DNA of 64,000 bases, taken from Hymenobacter sp. YIM 151500-1 (lineage in GTDB: Bacteria > Bacteroidota > Bacteroidia > Cytophagales > Hymenobacteraceae). The stretch lies in contig NZ_CP110139.1 in the NCBI RefSeq assembly GCF_025979885.1, forward strand, positions 310,001 through 374,000, in the 5' to 3' direction. Made by a program: the position numbers and the translations under genes. The notes beneath the pieces were generated by a model. It was not told the origin of the DNA. It saw only the letters and a program-made list of their open reading frames with translations, and made no database searches. This document shows, one piece after another, positions 23,851 through 32,810 of the stretch; position 1 is the first letter of the stretch; every line of letters begins with the position of its first letter.

Positions 23851-24783
23851 ATGAACCCTGCTTCCTCTATTGCTCCTGCCGTTTCGCCTGCCAAAGCCTG
23901 GATTTCGGCCTTTCGGCCGCGCACTTTGCCGCTGGCCCTGGCCAGCATCCTGACGGGCGGCTTTTTGGCGGCCAGCCACGGGCAGTTTCGGGGCAGCGTG
24001 GTTGGGCTGGCGGCCCTGACGACCGTGCTGCTCCAAATCCTAAGCAACCTCGCCAACGACTATGGCGACTCGCAAAACGGCGCCGACAGCGTACACCGGG
24101 AGGGGCCACAGCGAGCCGTGCAGAGCGGAGCCATTTCGCCCCAGCAGATGAAGCGGGGCATGGGCCTGTTCGGGCTGCTGTCGTTGGGGAGCGGGCTGCT
24201 GCTGCTGTGGGTGGCCCTGGGCACGGCCGGCGCCTGGCTGTTTGCGGGCTTCTTTGGGCTGGGCCTGGCGGCCATCTGGGCGGCCGTCAACTACACGGCC
24301 GGCTCCCGGCCCTACGGCTACGCCGGCCTGGGCGACTTGTCGGTGTTCGTCTTTTTCGGACTGGTGGGCGTGTGCGGCACCTATTTTCTGCAAGCCCGCA
24401 GCCTGCCGCTGCCCGTGCTGCTGCCCGCTGCGGCCCTGGGCAGCTTCGCCACGGCCGTGCTCAACGTCAACAACATCCGCGACATCCGCTCCGACGAGCT
24501 GGCCGGCAAAATCACCATTCCCGTGCGCCTGGGCCCCGTGCACGCCCGGCGCTACCACTGGCTGCTGCTGCTGCTGGGCTTCGGGGCAGCCGTGCTTTAC
24601 GTAGCCCTGACCTACCACTCGCCCTGGCAGTGGCTGTTTCTGCTGAGTGGCCCGCTGCTACTGCGCCACGCCCGCGCCGTGTGGCAGCGCCAGGATTCTA
24701 TGCAGCTCGACCCGCTGCTGAAGCAAATGGCCCTGACCACGTTGGTGTTTACGGTGCTGTTTGGGGTAGGGCAGGTGGTGTAA
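23851..24783 (+). CDS. menA: 1,4-dihydroxy-2-naphthoate polyprenyltransferase
   Basis: The 310-residue membrane protein of the UbiA family has eight to nine helices and both aspartate-rich motifs: NLANDYGDSQNGAD in the first half and NIRDIRSDELAGK in the second. SAFRPRTLPLALA at the N-terminus is typical of MenA. It attaches the isoprenoid chain to DHNA in menaquinone synthesis, the main quinone of Bacteroidota. Its start (ATG 23851) lies just after the A3 repeat. Upstream in-frame codons are repeat sequence. Confidence 0.92.
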   Translation: MNPASSIAPAVSPAKAWISAFRPRTLPLALASILTGGFLAASHGQFRGSVVGLAALTTVLLQILSNLANDYGDSQNGADSVHREGPQRAVQSGAISPQQMKRGMGLFGLLSLGSGLLLLWVALGTAGAWLFAGFFGLGLAAIWAAVNYTAGSRPYGYAGLGDLSVFVFFGLVGVCGTYFLQARSLPLPVLLPAAALGSFATAVLNVNNIRDIRSDELAGKITIPVRLGPVHARRYHWLLLLLGFGAAVLYVALTYHSPWQWLFLLSGPLLLRHARAVWQRQDSMQLDPLLKQMALTTLVFTVLFGVGQVV

Positions 24784-24841
24784 GAGCCGCGCTGCACAGC
24801 ATACACTTCATGCGGGCGGCTTATACGGGCGACGCACCACC

Positions 24842-25435
24842 TTACACGCCTTCAAACACCTCGGCCCACTCCAGGACTACACCGGGCAGCGTGTGCACCG
24901 GGATGGGGCCGGGGGTGTAGTATTCGCCTTTTGGTTGGTAGCGGCCTTCCTCCAGCACGTACACGGCCACGCTTTTTTCGCCGGGCAGCACCAGCCAGTA
25001 TTCCCGCACGCCGGCTTCTTCGTAGAGGTCGTACTTTTCCTTGGTGTCGCGGGCGAAGTTGCCGGGCGACACAATTTCGATAACCCAGTCGGGGGCGCCC
25101 AGGCAGCCCCGGTCGTCCAGCTTCTGCGGGTCACAAATGACGCACAAGTCAGGTTGCACCACGGTTTCGATGCTGGCGTCGCCGTTGGCAGTGCTGCGGG
25201 TCAGGCGCACATCGAAGGGTGCGGCAAAACCCTGGCAGGATTTGCCGCGCAAGAATTGCTTAATGGCGGCGCTTAAATTGAAAGACACCGTTTGGTGCTG
25301 CCGCCGCGGCGCGGGGCTCATACGGCGCACTCGGCCCCGGATTAACTCCACAAACTCATCGAACTGCCACGTCAGGTAATCGGCGTACGAGTAGGTTTTG
25401 CTTAAGTCGAGCTGCGAAAACTGCGTGATAGGCAT
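24842..25435 (-). CDS. Uma2 family (DUF820) restriction-endonuclease-like protein
   Basis: The 197-residue protein has the Uma2 pattern: TYSYADYLTW near the N-terminus, FDVRLTRS, VVQPDLCVICDP, the PD-(D/E)xK-like PDWVIEIVSPGNFARDTKEKYDLY and the final REYWLVLPGEKSVAVYVL. Uma2 proteins are very common in cyanobacteria and some Bacteroidota, often in many copies. Nuclease activity is inferred from fold and mostly untested. Neighbouring genes give no hint. ATG 25435 fits the family start. Confidence 0.88.
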   Translation of the reverse strand: MPITQFSQLDLSKTYSYADYLTWQFDEFVELIRGRVRRMSPAPRRQHQTVSFNLSAAIKQFLRGKSCQGFAAPFDVRLTRSTANGDASIETVVQPDLCVICDPQKLDDRGCLGAPDWVIEIVSPGNFARDTKEKYDLYEEAGVREYWLVLPGEKSVAVYVLEEGRYQPKGEYYTPGPIPVHTLPGVVLEWAEVFEGV

Positions 25436-25527
25436 GGTGGCAAGGCTGAGGGATGAGAAGAGGCAAGATACAGCCGGCCCACCATTACCGCGAGTGGCTA
25501 ACAGCTTCCGGAAAACAAGTTACCACC

Positions 25528-25565
25528 AAAAACGCCCCCGCTATAGTGGCAGCGGAGGCGTTTTT
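25528..25565. terminator. Intrinsic terminator of the DEAD-box helicase gene
   Basis: AAAAACGCC (25528-25536) and GGCGTTTTT (25557-25565) flank further pairing CCGCT/AGCGG. The hairpin lies just past the helicase stop on the minus strand and is symmetric enough to work both ways. Confidence 0.8.
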
Positions 25566-25568
25566 CAG

Positions 25569-27224
25569 TTACTCAGCACTCGGGGCAATCGGTGCGGCAG
25601 CCGTAGGCTCTGCCGCTGGGGCGCCGCCTTCCGGGCGCGGGTCGCGGCCGTTGCGGTTGCGGCCGCCCCGCTTCCTGCGGCGCTGGCCTTCGCGCTGTTC
25701 GCCTTCGGCCCGTGGTTCGGGGGCGGCAGCTTCGCCTTCCGGGCGCGGGGGGCGCGGGGCGCGAGGCTCCCGGCGGGGCCGGCCCTCGCCCTCCGGCCGC
25801 GGTTCGCGGGCCAGGCGCTCATAGGGCTGGGCGGGCTTTTCGCCGGCGTCCAGGGCAGCCAGGGCGGCCTGGGCCTTGGCAATGCGGGCTTGCTGGTCGG
25901 CGTCGGGCTTGCCGTGGCCACGGTCGGGGCGGGGGGCGCGGTTGTCGCGCGGGCCACTGCCAGAGCGGCCACCGCCTTCGGGGCGCGGGCCCCGGTCGCG
26001 GCCGGAGCCGCCGTGGCGGCCACCACGCTCGGGCCGCCCGCCGATTTTGCCGCGCAAACCGCTGAAGCGTTTGGGGTCAAACTCGGGCGCTTCGCCTAGG
26101 CCTAGTTCTTCGGTGATTTTCTGCTTCTCGATTTCGCGCTCAATCAGGCGCTCAATCTTCACCACGCGGTCCTGGTCCTGGTCCGAAATGAAGGTAATGG
26201 CCGTGCCTTTGGTGGCGGCGCGGGCCGTGCGGCCAATGCGGTGCACGTAGTCCTCGGCGGCGCGCGGAATGTCATAGTTCACCACGTGGCTCAGCGAGTC
26301 GATATCGATGCCGCGGCTGAGCACGTCGGTGGCTACCAGGATGGGGAACTGCTTGTTTTTGAACTCGCGCATGATTTGCTCACGCTCCTCCTGCGTGCGG
26401 TCCGAGCTGATGCCCTTGGCCTCGTAGCCCAGCTTGTTGATGGCCCGCACAATACCGCCCACGGCCGCTTTCTGGCTCGTAAACAGCACCATGCTCTGCA
26501 CGTCCTGGGTTTTGATGATGTGTTCGAGCAGGTAAATCTTCTGGCGGTCGAAAGCCATATAGAACTGCTGGTCGATGCCCTCGGCGGGCTTGCTCACGGC
26601 CAGGCGGATTTCCTCGGGGTCCTGCAAAATCTGCTTCGAGAAGTCGCGGATTTTGTTGGGCATGGTGGCCGAGAACAGCAGGGTCTGCCGCTGCTTGGGC
26701 AGCTGCCGCACGATGTTGAGGATGTCATCGGAGAAGCCCATGTCCATCATCTTGTCGGCCTCGTCCAGTACCAGGTACTTCAGGTCGTCGAACTTCACGT
26801 AGCCCATCTGCATGTGGGCAATGAGGCGGCCGGGCGTGGCAATGATGATGTCGGCGCCGGAGGTGAGGGCGCGCTTCTGCTGCTCCCAGCCCTCGCTTTT
26901 GCCCCCGCCATAAATGGCAATGGAGCTGACTTCAACGTAGTAGCCGAAGCCCATGACCTGCTCGTCAATCTGGGTGGCCAGCTCCCGCGTGGGCACCAAA
27001 ATGAGCGTGGAGGTGGTGCCGTGCTTGGCGTGGGAAATCTTGTCGATGAGGGGCAGCAGGTAGGCGGCCGTTTTGCCGGTGCCGGTCTGGGCGCAGGCAA
27101 TCAGGTCTTTGCCGTCGATAATGCGGGGAATGGCCTGCTCCTGAATGGGTGTGGCCTGCAGGTAGTTCATGGCGTCGATGCCAGCCAGCAGGTCGTCGTG
27201 GAGGTTGAATTCGTGAAACGTCAA
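25569..27224 (-). CDS. DEAD-box ATP-dependent RNA helicase with RG-rich tail
   Basis: The 551-residue protein has all DEAD-box motifs in order: Q motif (ATPIQEQAIP), I (AQTGTGKT), Ia (PTRELA), II (VLDEADKM), III (FSATMP), IV-V (LVATDVLSRGID) and VI (HRIGRTARA). After residue 390 a long low-complexity tail is rich in R, G, P and E (R-P-E-G-G, G-R-G type units), suited to RNA binding. It resembles RhlE/CsdA-like helicases in ribosome assembly or cold adaptation. The start is TTG 27224 (TFHEFNLHDDLLAGIDAM), unusual but family-consistent. A TATCTTTG box lies 75 bp upstream. Confidence 0.93.
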   Translation of the reverse strand: MTFHEFNLHDDLLAGIDAMNYLQATPIQEQAIPRIIDGKDLIACAQTGTGKTAAYLLPLIDKISHAKHGTTSTLILVPTRELATQIDEQVMGFGYYVEVSSIAIYGGGKSEGWEQQKRALTSGADIIIATPGRLIAHMQMGYVKFDDLKYLVLDEADKMMDMGFSDDILNIVRQLPKQRQTLLFSATMPNKIRDFSKQILQDPEEIRLAVSKPAEGIDQQFYMAFDRQKIYLLEHIIKTQDVQSMVLFTSQKAAVGGIVRAINKLGYEAKGISSDRTQEEREQIMREFKNKQFPILVATDVLSRGIDIDSLSHVVNYDIPRAAEDYVHRIGRTARAATKGTAITFISDQDQDRVVKIERLIEREIEKQKITEELGLGEAPEFDPKRFSGLRGKIGGRPERGGRHGGSGRDRGPRPEGGGRSGSGPRDNRAPRPDRGHGKPDADQQARIAKAQAALAALDAGEKPAQPYERLAREPRPEGEGRPRREPRAPRPPRPEGEAAAPEPRAEGEQREGQRRRKRGGRNRNGRDPRPEGGAPAAEPTAAAPIAPSAE

Positions 27225-27299
27225 GGTTCAGCTGAAATTATGATGAAAAATGGGCTGACCTTCGCTTCCTCGGTCAGCAAACCGCCTGTGTGTGGGCGG

Positions 27300-27307
27300 C
27301 AAAGATA
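27300..27307 (-). promoter_or_regulatory. Putative -7 box of the DEAD-box helicase gene
   Basis: TATCTTTG on the minus strand matches TAnnTTTG, about 75 bp before the TTG start. This leaves room for a structured leader as in cold-regulated helicase genes; none was resolved. Confidence 0.35.
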
Positions 27308-27420
27308 AGGGATAGGACGCGGAGCCGAACAGCGCGGCGGTTGCGTGTGGCGAGCCTTGGCGGTTGCCTAAGCGGCGCGTTTGGTCACGGCGTCTTTGAA
27401 AGCCTCGCCACCAACGCAAG

Positions 27421-27460
27421 CCGCCGCTCCCGCCCCGCACAGGCGGGCCGGAAGCGGCGG
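27421..27460. terminator. GC-rich hairpin after the beta-barrel gene
   Basis: CCGCCGCT (27421-27428) pairs with AGCGGCGG (27453-27460), with additional CCCGCC/GGCGGG pairing inside. It is about 30 bp past the stop at 27492. No strong T-run is visible. Confidence 0.45.
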
Positions 27461-27491
27461 ATAATAGATAATAACCCGAGGAAGGAACTCG

Positions 27492-28040
27492 TCAACGGTT
27501 CAGGTTCAGGCCGTAAGCAAAGGTGAAGAGAAACACCCCACTGCCCTGGCTAAAGCTCGTGCCAAAGCTGGTACCCAGGTCCACGTAGTTGCCCTTGCCG
27601 ACAGGCAAGGCGTAGCCCACCCCGGGCTCGAAGTGGAAACTGGTAGTAGTCAGCCGGTTCACCCCGATGTCGACGCCCAGGTTGAGGCTGGTGTGCAGCC
27701 CTTCGACGATGTAAAAGCGCGGGCCTACCGTCACCGGAATCGACAGGCCAGTGGTGGGGCCATAATAGTAGCGGTAGTACTCGGAGTAGCGGCCCTTCAC
27801 AAAAAATACGTCGAGGCCGGTTCTGGCGGTGAGGGCAAACTGCCGGCCGAGCGGCAGCTGGTAGCGGATGTCGGGGCCGGTGAGCAGGCCGATGCCGTTG
27901 TAGCGGCCCACGCCCACACCCAGCTCGGAGCCCAGGAACAGCACGTGCTGCCCGCCTTGGGCGTGGACCGCGCGGGGCCGGCCCAGCAGCGCCGCGGCCA
28001 AAAGCGCGCCCACGGCGAGAAATCGGTTGAGTGCGTGCAT
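27492..28040 (-). CDS. Outer-membrane beta-barrel protein
   Basis: From ATG 28040 the product (182 aa) has a signal peptide (RFLAVGALLAAALLGRPRAVHAQ, cleavage after A-Q) and then alternating amphipathic strands with many Gly, Tyr and Phe residues. It ends in FLFTFAYGLNLNR, a C-terminal strand expected of a small outer-membrane barrel. The family is not recognised further; it is similar in style to OmpW/OmpA-like porin-type proteins. It follows the lipoprotein gene by 8 bp, so both are probably one transcript and perhaps one envelope complex. Confidence 0.75.
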   Translation of the reverse strand: MHALNRFLAVGALLAAALLGRPRAVHAQGGQHVLFLGSELGVGVGRYNGIGLLTGPDIRYQLPLGRQFALTARTGLDVFFVKGRYSEYYRYYYGPTTGLSIPVTVGPRFYIVEGLHTSLNLGVDIGVNRLTTTSFHFEPGVGYALPVGKGNYVDLGTSFGTSFSQGSGVFLFTFAYGLNLNR

Positions 28041-28048
28041 GGTGCGGC

Positions 28049-28504
28049 TTATTTGCGGCCCGTAAACGACAGCTCCACATGCTGCCCTTGCTGATCGGTT
28101 TCCGACACGCTGAACGTGCACGTGTTGCCGTCCACGCTGCCCACCGACTGGCCGTCAAGCTTGAGCGTGTAAGGTCCGGAACCTTCCACCCCGATTTCGT
28201 CGATGTCGATGACAGCGTCTTGCTGGCCAGTGATTTTCAGCGTTAGCTTCAGGCTCACCTTAGCATCTTGCCCGCTCACTTGCGTCAGGACCACGGTGCC
28301 GGAAACAGTGCGCCCGTTGATAGTGGTGGGCAACGTGGGCAGGTTAGTGGTGCCGTCGGAGTCGGAGTAGCGGAACGCCGACAGCGTGTAGGTGCCGGCG
28401 ACGGCCGCGGCGGGCTTGGCCGGCTCGGGGTCTTTTTCTTTGTCTTTCGGGCAGCCCGTGAGGACCAGCAGCAGCGGGAAAAGGAAAAACAGCAGCTTGT
28501 TCAT
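28049..28504 (-). CDS. Lipoprotein of unknown function
   Basis: The start at ATG 28504 gives MNKLLFFLFPLLLVLTGC, a clear type II signal peptide with lipobox L-T-G-C. A charged linker (PKDKEKDPEPAKP) and a beta-rich domain of about 110 residues follow (GTYTLSAFRYSDSDG, GTVVLTQVSG, VSLKLTLKITGQQDAVIDID, CTFSVSETDQQG). It looks like a small all-beta lipocalin- or immunoglobulin-like domain, but no family is recognised. It is the first gene of a two-gene unit with the beta-barrel gene downstream. Confidence 0.75.
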   Translation of the reverse strand: MNKLLFFLFPLLLVLTGCPKDKEKDPEPAKPAAAVAGTYTLSAFRYSDSDGTTNLPTLPTTINGRTVSGTVVLTQVSGQDAKVSLKLTLKITGQQDAVIDIDEIGVEGSGPYTLKLDGQSVGSVDGNTCTFSVSETDQQGQHVELSFTGRK

Positions 28505-28704
28505 GGCAATGGGGTTTGGAAGGTGAAGCGCAGCCCGATTCCCAGCGAATCGGTGAGGCAAACCTAGCCGCGCAGCTGGCGCCGCACCATACCGCATTTG
28601 CATGATTTTTAGCTTCTTGAAGCCCTGTTCTGCCGTTGGACGAGGCATGGGCTTCGGCCTATAGCCTGCTTGTTGGAGCGCGGTGTCCGGCCGGGGCAAC
28701 GCAC

Positions 28705-28735
28705 AAAGCCCGGACCATGCGGTCCGGGCCTGCTT
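28705..28735. terminator. Terminator hairpin of the response regulator gene
   Basis: CCCGGACC (28709-28716) and GGTCCGGG (28721-28728) form a tight hairpin with an ATGC loop, extended by AAG/CTT-like flanks, about 55 bp past the regulator stop. The rest of the 280 bp between the regulator stop and the lipoprotein start shows nothing else recognisable. Confidence 0.7.
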
Positions 28736-28785
28736 TCTGTGCCCGCAACAGCTTCTGCAGCTGCTTTAGGCTGCAGCTCGGCCGC

Positions 28786-29424
28786 CTAGCCGCGGCCCAG
28801 GTATTTATTCACGGCGGCAATCTTGGAGTGTACTTGCAGCTTTTCGTAGATGTTGAAAATATGCTTGCGCACGGTGGTAGGGGCCACTACCAACTCGTCG
28901 GCCACTTCCTTATGGCTGTAGCCGCGGGCCAACCGGTCGAGGATTTCCCGCTCGCGGGCCGTGAGGGCGGCCAACTCGTCGGCCGCGGCGGCGGGGTGGG
29001 CCTGAAACGAGCCCACGATTTTGCGGGCAATGGAGCTGCTCATCGGCGAGCCGCCGTCGTGCAGCTCAGCCAGGGCTTCGAGCAGGCGGTGGGGCGGGGT
29101 GCGCTTGAGAATGAAGCCGTTGGCGCCGGCCTTGAGGGCGTCGAATACCGGCTCGTCTTCGTCGTACACCGTGCACATCATAAACTGCGTGGCCGGGCAC
29201 TGCGGCTTGAGCTGGCGCACGGCTTCGATACCGTTGATGCCCGGTAAGTCGATGTCCATCAGCACGATGTCGGGCGGGGCGGCGGGCAGCTCGGCCAGCG
29301 CGGCTTCGGCCGTGGCGTAGGTGGCCTGGCACACGAAGCCGGGTGCGCCGCCAATCAAAATAGCCAAGGACTGCCGGATGTCGTCTTTGTCCTCAACAAT
29401 GGCAACCGAAATGACGTGGTTCAT
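28786..29424 (-). CDS. NarL/FixJ-type response regulator
   Basis: The 212-residue protein has a receiver domain (acidic pair E11-D12; phospho-acceptor Asp57 in IVLMDIDLPG; Thr in MMCTVYDEDEP; Lys in FILKRTPP). A LuxR-type HTH follows (LTAREREILDRLARGYSHKEVADEL...TVRKHIFNIYEKLQV). It should bind DNA when phosphorylated by the kinase encoded 36 bp upstream. The pair resembles LiaS/LiaR- or NarX/NarL-like systems with cytosolic TPR kinases that are common in Bacteroidota. Target genes are unknown; the neighbouring lipoprotein/barrel unit is a candidate. Confidence 0.93.
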   Translation of the reverse strand: MNHVISVAIVEDKDDIRQSLAILIGGAPGFVCQATYATAEAALAELPAAPPDIVLMDIDLPGINGIEAVRQLKPQCPATQFMMCTVYDEDEPVFDALKAGANGFILKRTPPHRLLEALAELHDGGSPMSSSIARKIVGSFQAHPAAAADELAALTAREREILDRLARGYSHKEVADELVVAPTTVRKHIFNIYEKLQVHSKIAAVNKYLGRG

Positions 29425-29460
29425 GCGGCAAAATGCGCAGAAAGTGCGCCGGGCACCATA

Positions 29461-31518
29461 CTACAATTGCAGTATTTTCGGCGAGGCCGCTGCTACGGTT
29501 GGGCGGTACGGATACGTGAGGCGCACGCAGGTGCCACCGCCCGGCGCCGGCTCAACGGTGCACTGGCCGCCAGACTCGCGCATCCGGTTAGCCATGTTGG
29601 TCAGCCCGTTGCGCTGGTCCGCGGGCGAAGCACCCGGCGCCAGGCCGCGCCCATCGTCGCACACCTCGATGAGCAGCGTACCGGCGCGGGCTTCCAGGCG
29701 TAAGGTCACGCGCGTGGCCTGAGCGTGCTTGACCACGTTGTGCAAGGCCTCCTTGATGGTGAGGAAGAGGTTGCGCCGGTCGTCGCCGCTGATGCTCACG
29801 TCTTCGGCGGCCTCGGCGGCGTGCACGCGCAGCGCAAGGGTGGTGTTGTCGAGGAACTCGCGGGCGTAGGCGCGGATGTAGGCAATCAGGCCGTTGAGGC
29901 TGTCGTTGCGCGCGTTCAGCGACCAGATGATCTGGTTCAGGTTGGTGACCATCTCGGCCGACAAGGCCGAAATCTTGTGCACCTCGGGCGCGGCGGCCGT
30001 GCCGGGGCGGGTTTTCAGCACCTCGCTCAGCAGCCCGATAACCGTGAGCGAGCCGCCCAGGTCGTCGTGCATCTCCTTGGCAATGCGCCCGCGCTCTTTT
30101 TGCTGCCCGTGCAACTCGGCCTGCACGGCCAGCAAGTCCTGCTGGCGCTGCACGGCCAGCAGCGCCTGGGCGTTAGCGCGCTGCTTCTGCTGGTAATAGG
30201 AGTAGCCCAGCGCCAGCAGGCCAGCCGCGGCCGTGGCCGTCACGGCCGCCAGCACCAACCATAGGCGCTGGCGCCGCCGCTCGTCTTGGAGGCCGTTGAT
30301 TTGGTTTTGCTTGGCTTGCAGCTTCAGCTGGGTACTAGCCTGCTGCGCTTTTAGCCGGTAGCTTTCCAGCAAATCCTTGGTGGCTTGGTTGTCGAGCGAG
30401 TCGGCCACGGCCTCGTATCGGTCGCGCCAGCGGTAGGCCGCCTCGAAGTTGCGCTGCCCTTCGTACATGTTGATGAACCCGCGGTAGATGGCTATGCGCT
30501 CCGTGGGCGCGTTGCCGTGCTGGCGCACCATGGCCAGCGCCCGTTGCAGCAAAGGCCGGGCTTGGGCGTACTCTCGCTGGTCGTTGTAGATAGTGGCCAA
30601 GGCGTTTAACTGGTGCAGCTCGTCGACGGGGCTGCGCAACTGCCGGCTCAGCTGCAAGGCTTGGCGGTGGTAGTAAAAGCTGGAGTCGTGAAGAATGCGC
30701 CGCCGCTCGGCCGAGGCGTCGGCGGCTTGGTGCAAAAACATCTGGCCCAGGTTGTTGTATAGGTTTACCAGAATGTCGAGGTCTTTGCGCGGATCGAGGT
30801 GTTGCCGTGTTAGCCGGTAGTAGTGCTTGGCTTGCGGGCCGTTGCGTTGGCGCCAGTAGTTGCTGGCAATGTTGAAGTACGTAATGGCCAAGTCGCGCGG
30901 GGTGGCATTGGTCTGGCGCTGGAACTGCAACGCCAGCTGCAGTTCTTTCAGGGCTTGGTCGTAAAGTTCTTGCTGCTGGTAGATAAGCGCCAGGTTGTTG
31001 TGGATGACGCCTAGGTTGTAGGTTTTGTGCAACTGGCGCATGTAGTGCTCGGCTTGGTGGTACTGGCGCACGGCTTCCTTGAACTCGCCCTGCTTCCAAG
31101 CGGTTAGGCCCAGCGCAAAATGGCTCTGGCCCAGGTGGTTTTTCGACGTGTCCTGCCGCGCCCGCGCTAGGGCGCGCAACGCCAACGCCTTAGCTTCGGG
31201 GTAGCGGCCCAGGTTGTTGAGGGCGAAAACCAGGTGGCGGGTGGCCGTGAAGTAGCCGACGGGGTAGCCCAGGCTATCAGCCAGCGTGAAGGCGCGTTGG
31301 TAGCAGCGCACCGCCGCCGTAGGCTGCTGGCTTTCCACGGCTTGGCCTTGCTGCACCAGCGCCGAAATGCGGGCCGTGTCGGCGGGCGTGGCCCGGCCCA
31401 GTTGGGCCCGGCTCGGCCGCGCCAGCCCCAGCAGCCACGCCCCCAACAGCGCCGTCAGCACCCACCCGAAAGGCGCCGGCCGGCGGCAGAGTAGTCGATA
31501 AGTCAGGAAATGGTGCAT
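29461..31518 (-). CDS. TPR-containing sensor histidine kinase (HisKA_3/HATPase_c)
   Basis: From ATG 31518 the protein (685 aa) has an N-terminal signal or anchor and then about seven TPR-like repeats (residues 50-380, e.g. YFNIASNYWRQRNGPQAKHYY). A transmembrane helix (LVLAAVTATAAAGLLALGY) and a short coiled coil precede the kinase core. The HisKA_3 H-box is ERGRIAKEMHDDLGGSL with His near residue 485, followed by the ATPase N box (EALHNVVKHAQA) and G box (DDGRGLAP). TPRs would sense a periplasmic or envelope ligand. The adjacent NarL-type regulator is the obvious partner. Confidence 0.92.
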   Translation of the reverse strand: MHHFLTYRLLCRRPAPFGWVLTALLGAWLLGLARPSRAQLGRATPADTARISALVQQGQAVESQQPTAAVRCYQRAFTLADSLGYPVGYFTATRHLVFALNNLGRYPEAKALALRALARARQDTSKNHLGQSHFALGLTAWKQGEFKEAVRQYHQAEHYMRQLHKTYNLGVIHNNLALIYQQQELYDQALKELQLALQFQRQTNATPRDLAITYFNIASNYWRQRNGPQAKHYYRLTRQHLDPRKDLDILVNLYNNLGQMFLHQAADASAERRRILHDSSFYYHRQALQLSRQLRSPVDELHQLNALATIYNDQREYAQARPLLQRALAMVRQHGNAPTERIAIYRGFINMYEGQRNFEAAYRWRDRYEAVADSLDNQATKDLLESYRLKAQQASTQLKLQAKQNQINGLQDERRRQRLWLVLAAVTATAAAGLLALGYSYYQQKQRANAQALLAVQRQQDLLAVQAELHGQQKERGRIAKEMHDDLGGSLTVIGLLSEVLKTRPGTAAAPEVHKISALSAEMVTNLNQIIWSLNARNDSLNGLIAYIRAYAREFLDNTTLALRVHAAEAAEDVSISGDDRRNLFLTIKEALHNVVKHAQATRVTLRLEARAGTLLIEVCDDGRGLAPGASPADQRNGLTNMANRMRESGGQCTVEPAPGGGTCVRLTYPYRPTVAAASPKILQL

Positions 31519-31658
31519 ACACTCCACAGTTCAGCCGGCCGTCTGCTTCGGCCACACCCTCTCAGGAAAGTAAGTGGATTTTGGCAAATAGGCCCGCCCT
31601 ACCGGCCGCTCATAGGCTGCACCAACACCTCGTCGGCCACCTTCTCCCGCCAGTACAA

Positions 31659-32675
31659 CTACATTTCCAGCGCTTCCAGCTGCCAGCGCAGCTCGTCTTC
31701 GCGGACCGGAAACGGCTGCCCGTGGCGCACAGCCTGGTACACAGCTTCGAACAAGGCCGCATAGTTGCCGCGCGGGGCCGCCACGGCCGACTCGGTTCGG
31801 GTGCCGTCTTCGGCCACCAGCGTCAGCCGGCCTTCGGCGACGGCCGGCTCGTGGCCGTAGGCGGCGTCGAGCGGCGAGAGGCCGTGGTCGAGTTGGGCTT
31901 CCTGCACGTCGGCGCGGGTTTTGGTGAAGCTGCCGCCGGTGCCGTGCAGCGCGTAGGCCGGGCCGGGCGCGGCCACCAGCAGGCTGCCGCCCACAAATAC
32001 GTTCAGCCCGCCGGCGTATTCCAGGTGCAGGTGGAAATAGTCGTCGACACGGGAGCCGGGACGGTGGGCGGCCAGGGTTTTGCGTACCCGCCGCGGCGGC
32101 CCAAACAAGCTCAGCGCTTGGTCGAGCACGTGCGGGCCTAGGTCGTAAAGCAGGCCGCTGCCGCGCAAAGCGGGGTCTTCCTTGAACTGCTTGGTGTTGA
32201 GCGGCAGCTTGTAGCGGTCGAAGCGAAAGTGCGCTTCCGTGAGCGGGCCCAGCTGCCCGCTTTCCACTACCTGGCGCACCAGCTGAAAGTCGGAGTCCCA
32301 GCGGCGGTTCTGGTAGGCCAGCACGTGGCGGCCGACCGTGCGGGCCAGCGCAAACAACGCCGTCAGCTCCGCCACCGACGTACACACCGGCTTTTCCATC
32401 AGCACGTGCTTGCCGGCTTGCAGCGCTTGCTGGGCCAGCTCGAAGTGGGTATGGCTGGGGGTGTTGACCACCACCAGCTCAATGGCAGAATCGTGCAGCA
32501 GTTCCTCAACACTGCCGTAGCTGACAAGGCCGGGGTAGTCGGCGGCGGCCCGCTGCTGGCTGCGCTCCACCACGGCCCGCAGCCGGAAGCCGGGGTGCGC
32601 GGCCAGAAACGGGGCGTGAAAAACGCGGCCCGACAAGCCATAGGCCAGCAGGCCGGTCTGGATGGGAGTTGACAT
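31659..32675 (-). CDS. Gfo/Idh/MocA family oxidoreductase
   Basis: The 338-residue protein begins with an NAD(P)-binding Rossmann motif (TGLLAYGLSGRVFHAPFL). It has VVVNTPSHTHFELAQQAL, the EKPVC segment with the catalytic Lys, and the C-terminal dimer domain with GSGLLYDLGPHVLDQAL, which holds the Asp/His pair. This version resembles the YdgJ/YvaA type of NADP-dependent sugar or polyol dehydrogenases. The substrate is unknown. ATG 32675 excludes a non-homologous 21-residue extension. It is divergent from the methyltransferase gene. Confidence 0.9.
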   Translation of the reverse strand: MSTPIQTGLLAYGLSGRVFHAPFLAAHPGFRLRAVVERSQQRAAADYPGLVSYGSVEELLHDSAIELVVVNTPSHTHFELAQQALQAGKHVLMEKPVCTSVAELTALFALARTVGRHVLAYQNRRWDSDFQLVRQVVESGQLGPLTEAHFRFDRYKLPLNTKQFKEDPALRGSGLLYDLGPHVLDQALSLFGPPRRVRKTLAAHRPGSRVDDYFHLHLEYAGGLNVFVGGSLLVAAPGPAYALHGTGGSFTKTRADVQEAQLDHGLSPLDAAYGHEPAVAEGRLTLVAEDGTRTESAVAAPRGNYAALFEAVYQAVRHGQPFPVREDELRWQLEALEM

Positions 32676-32810
32676 GCTGGGGGTTGGTTGATGGGGATTG
32701 GTTTGTGGGAGTTGACGACGGCGTAAAGTACGGACCATTTAATCTTGCGGAAGGTGGCGTAGAAGGAGTTGTTCCTACGTGTTCTGCCCCAACCACCAAC
32801 CAATCCCAAC

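Noticed and set aside
31599..31658. In-frame continuation (19 codons) after the stop of the Gfo/Idh gene at 31659
   Set aside because: I considered a premature stop, but the protein already ends at the usual family length (W-Q-L-E-A-L-E-M), so the continuation is probably chance.
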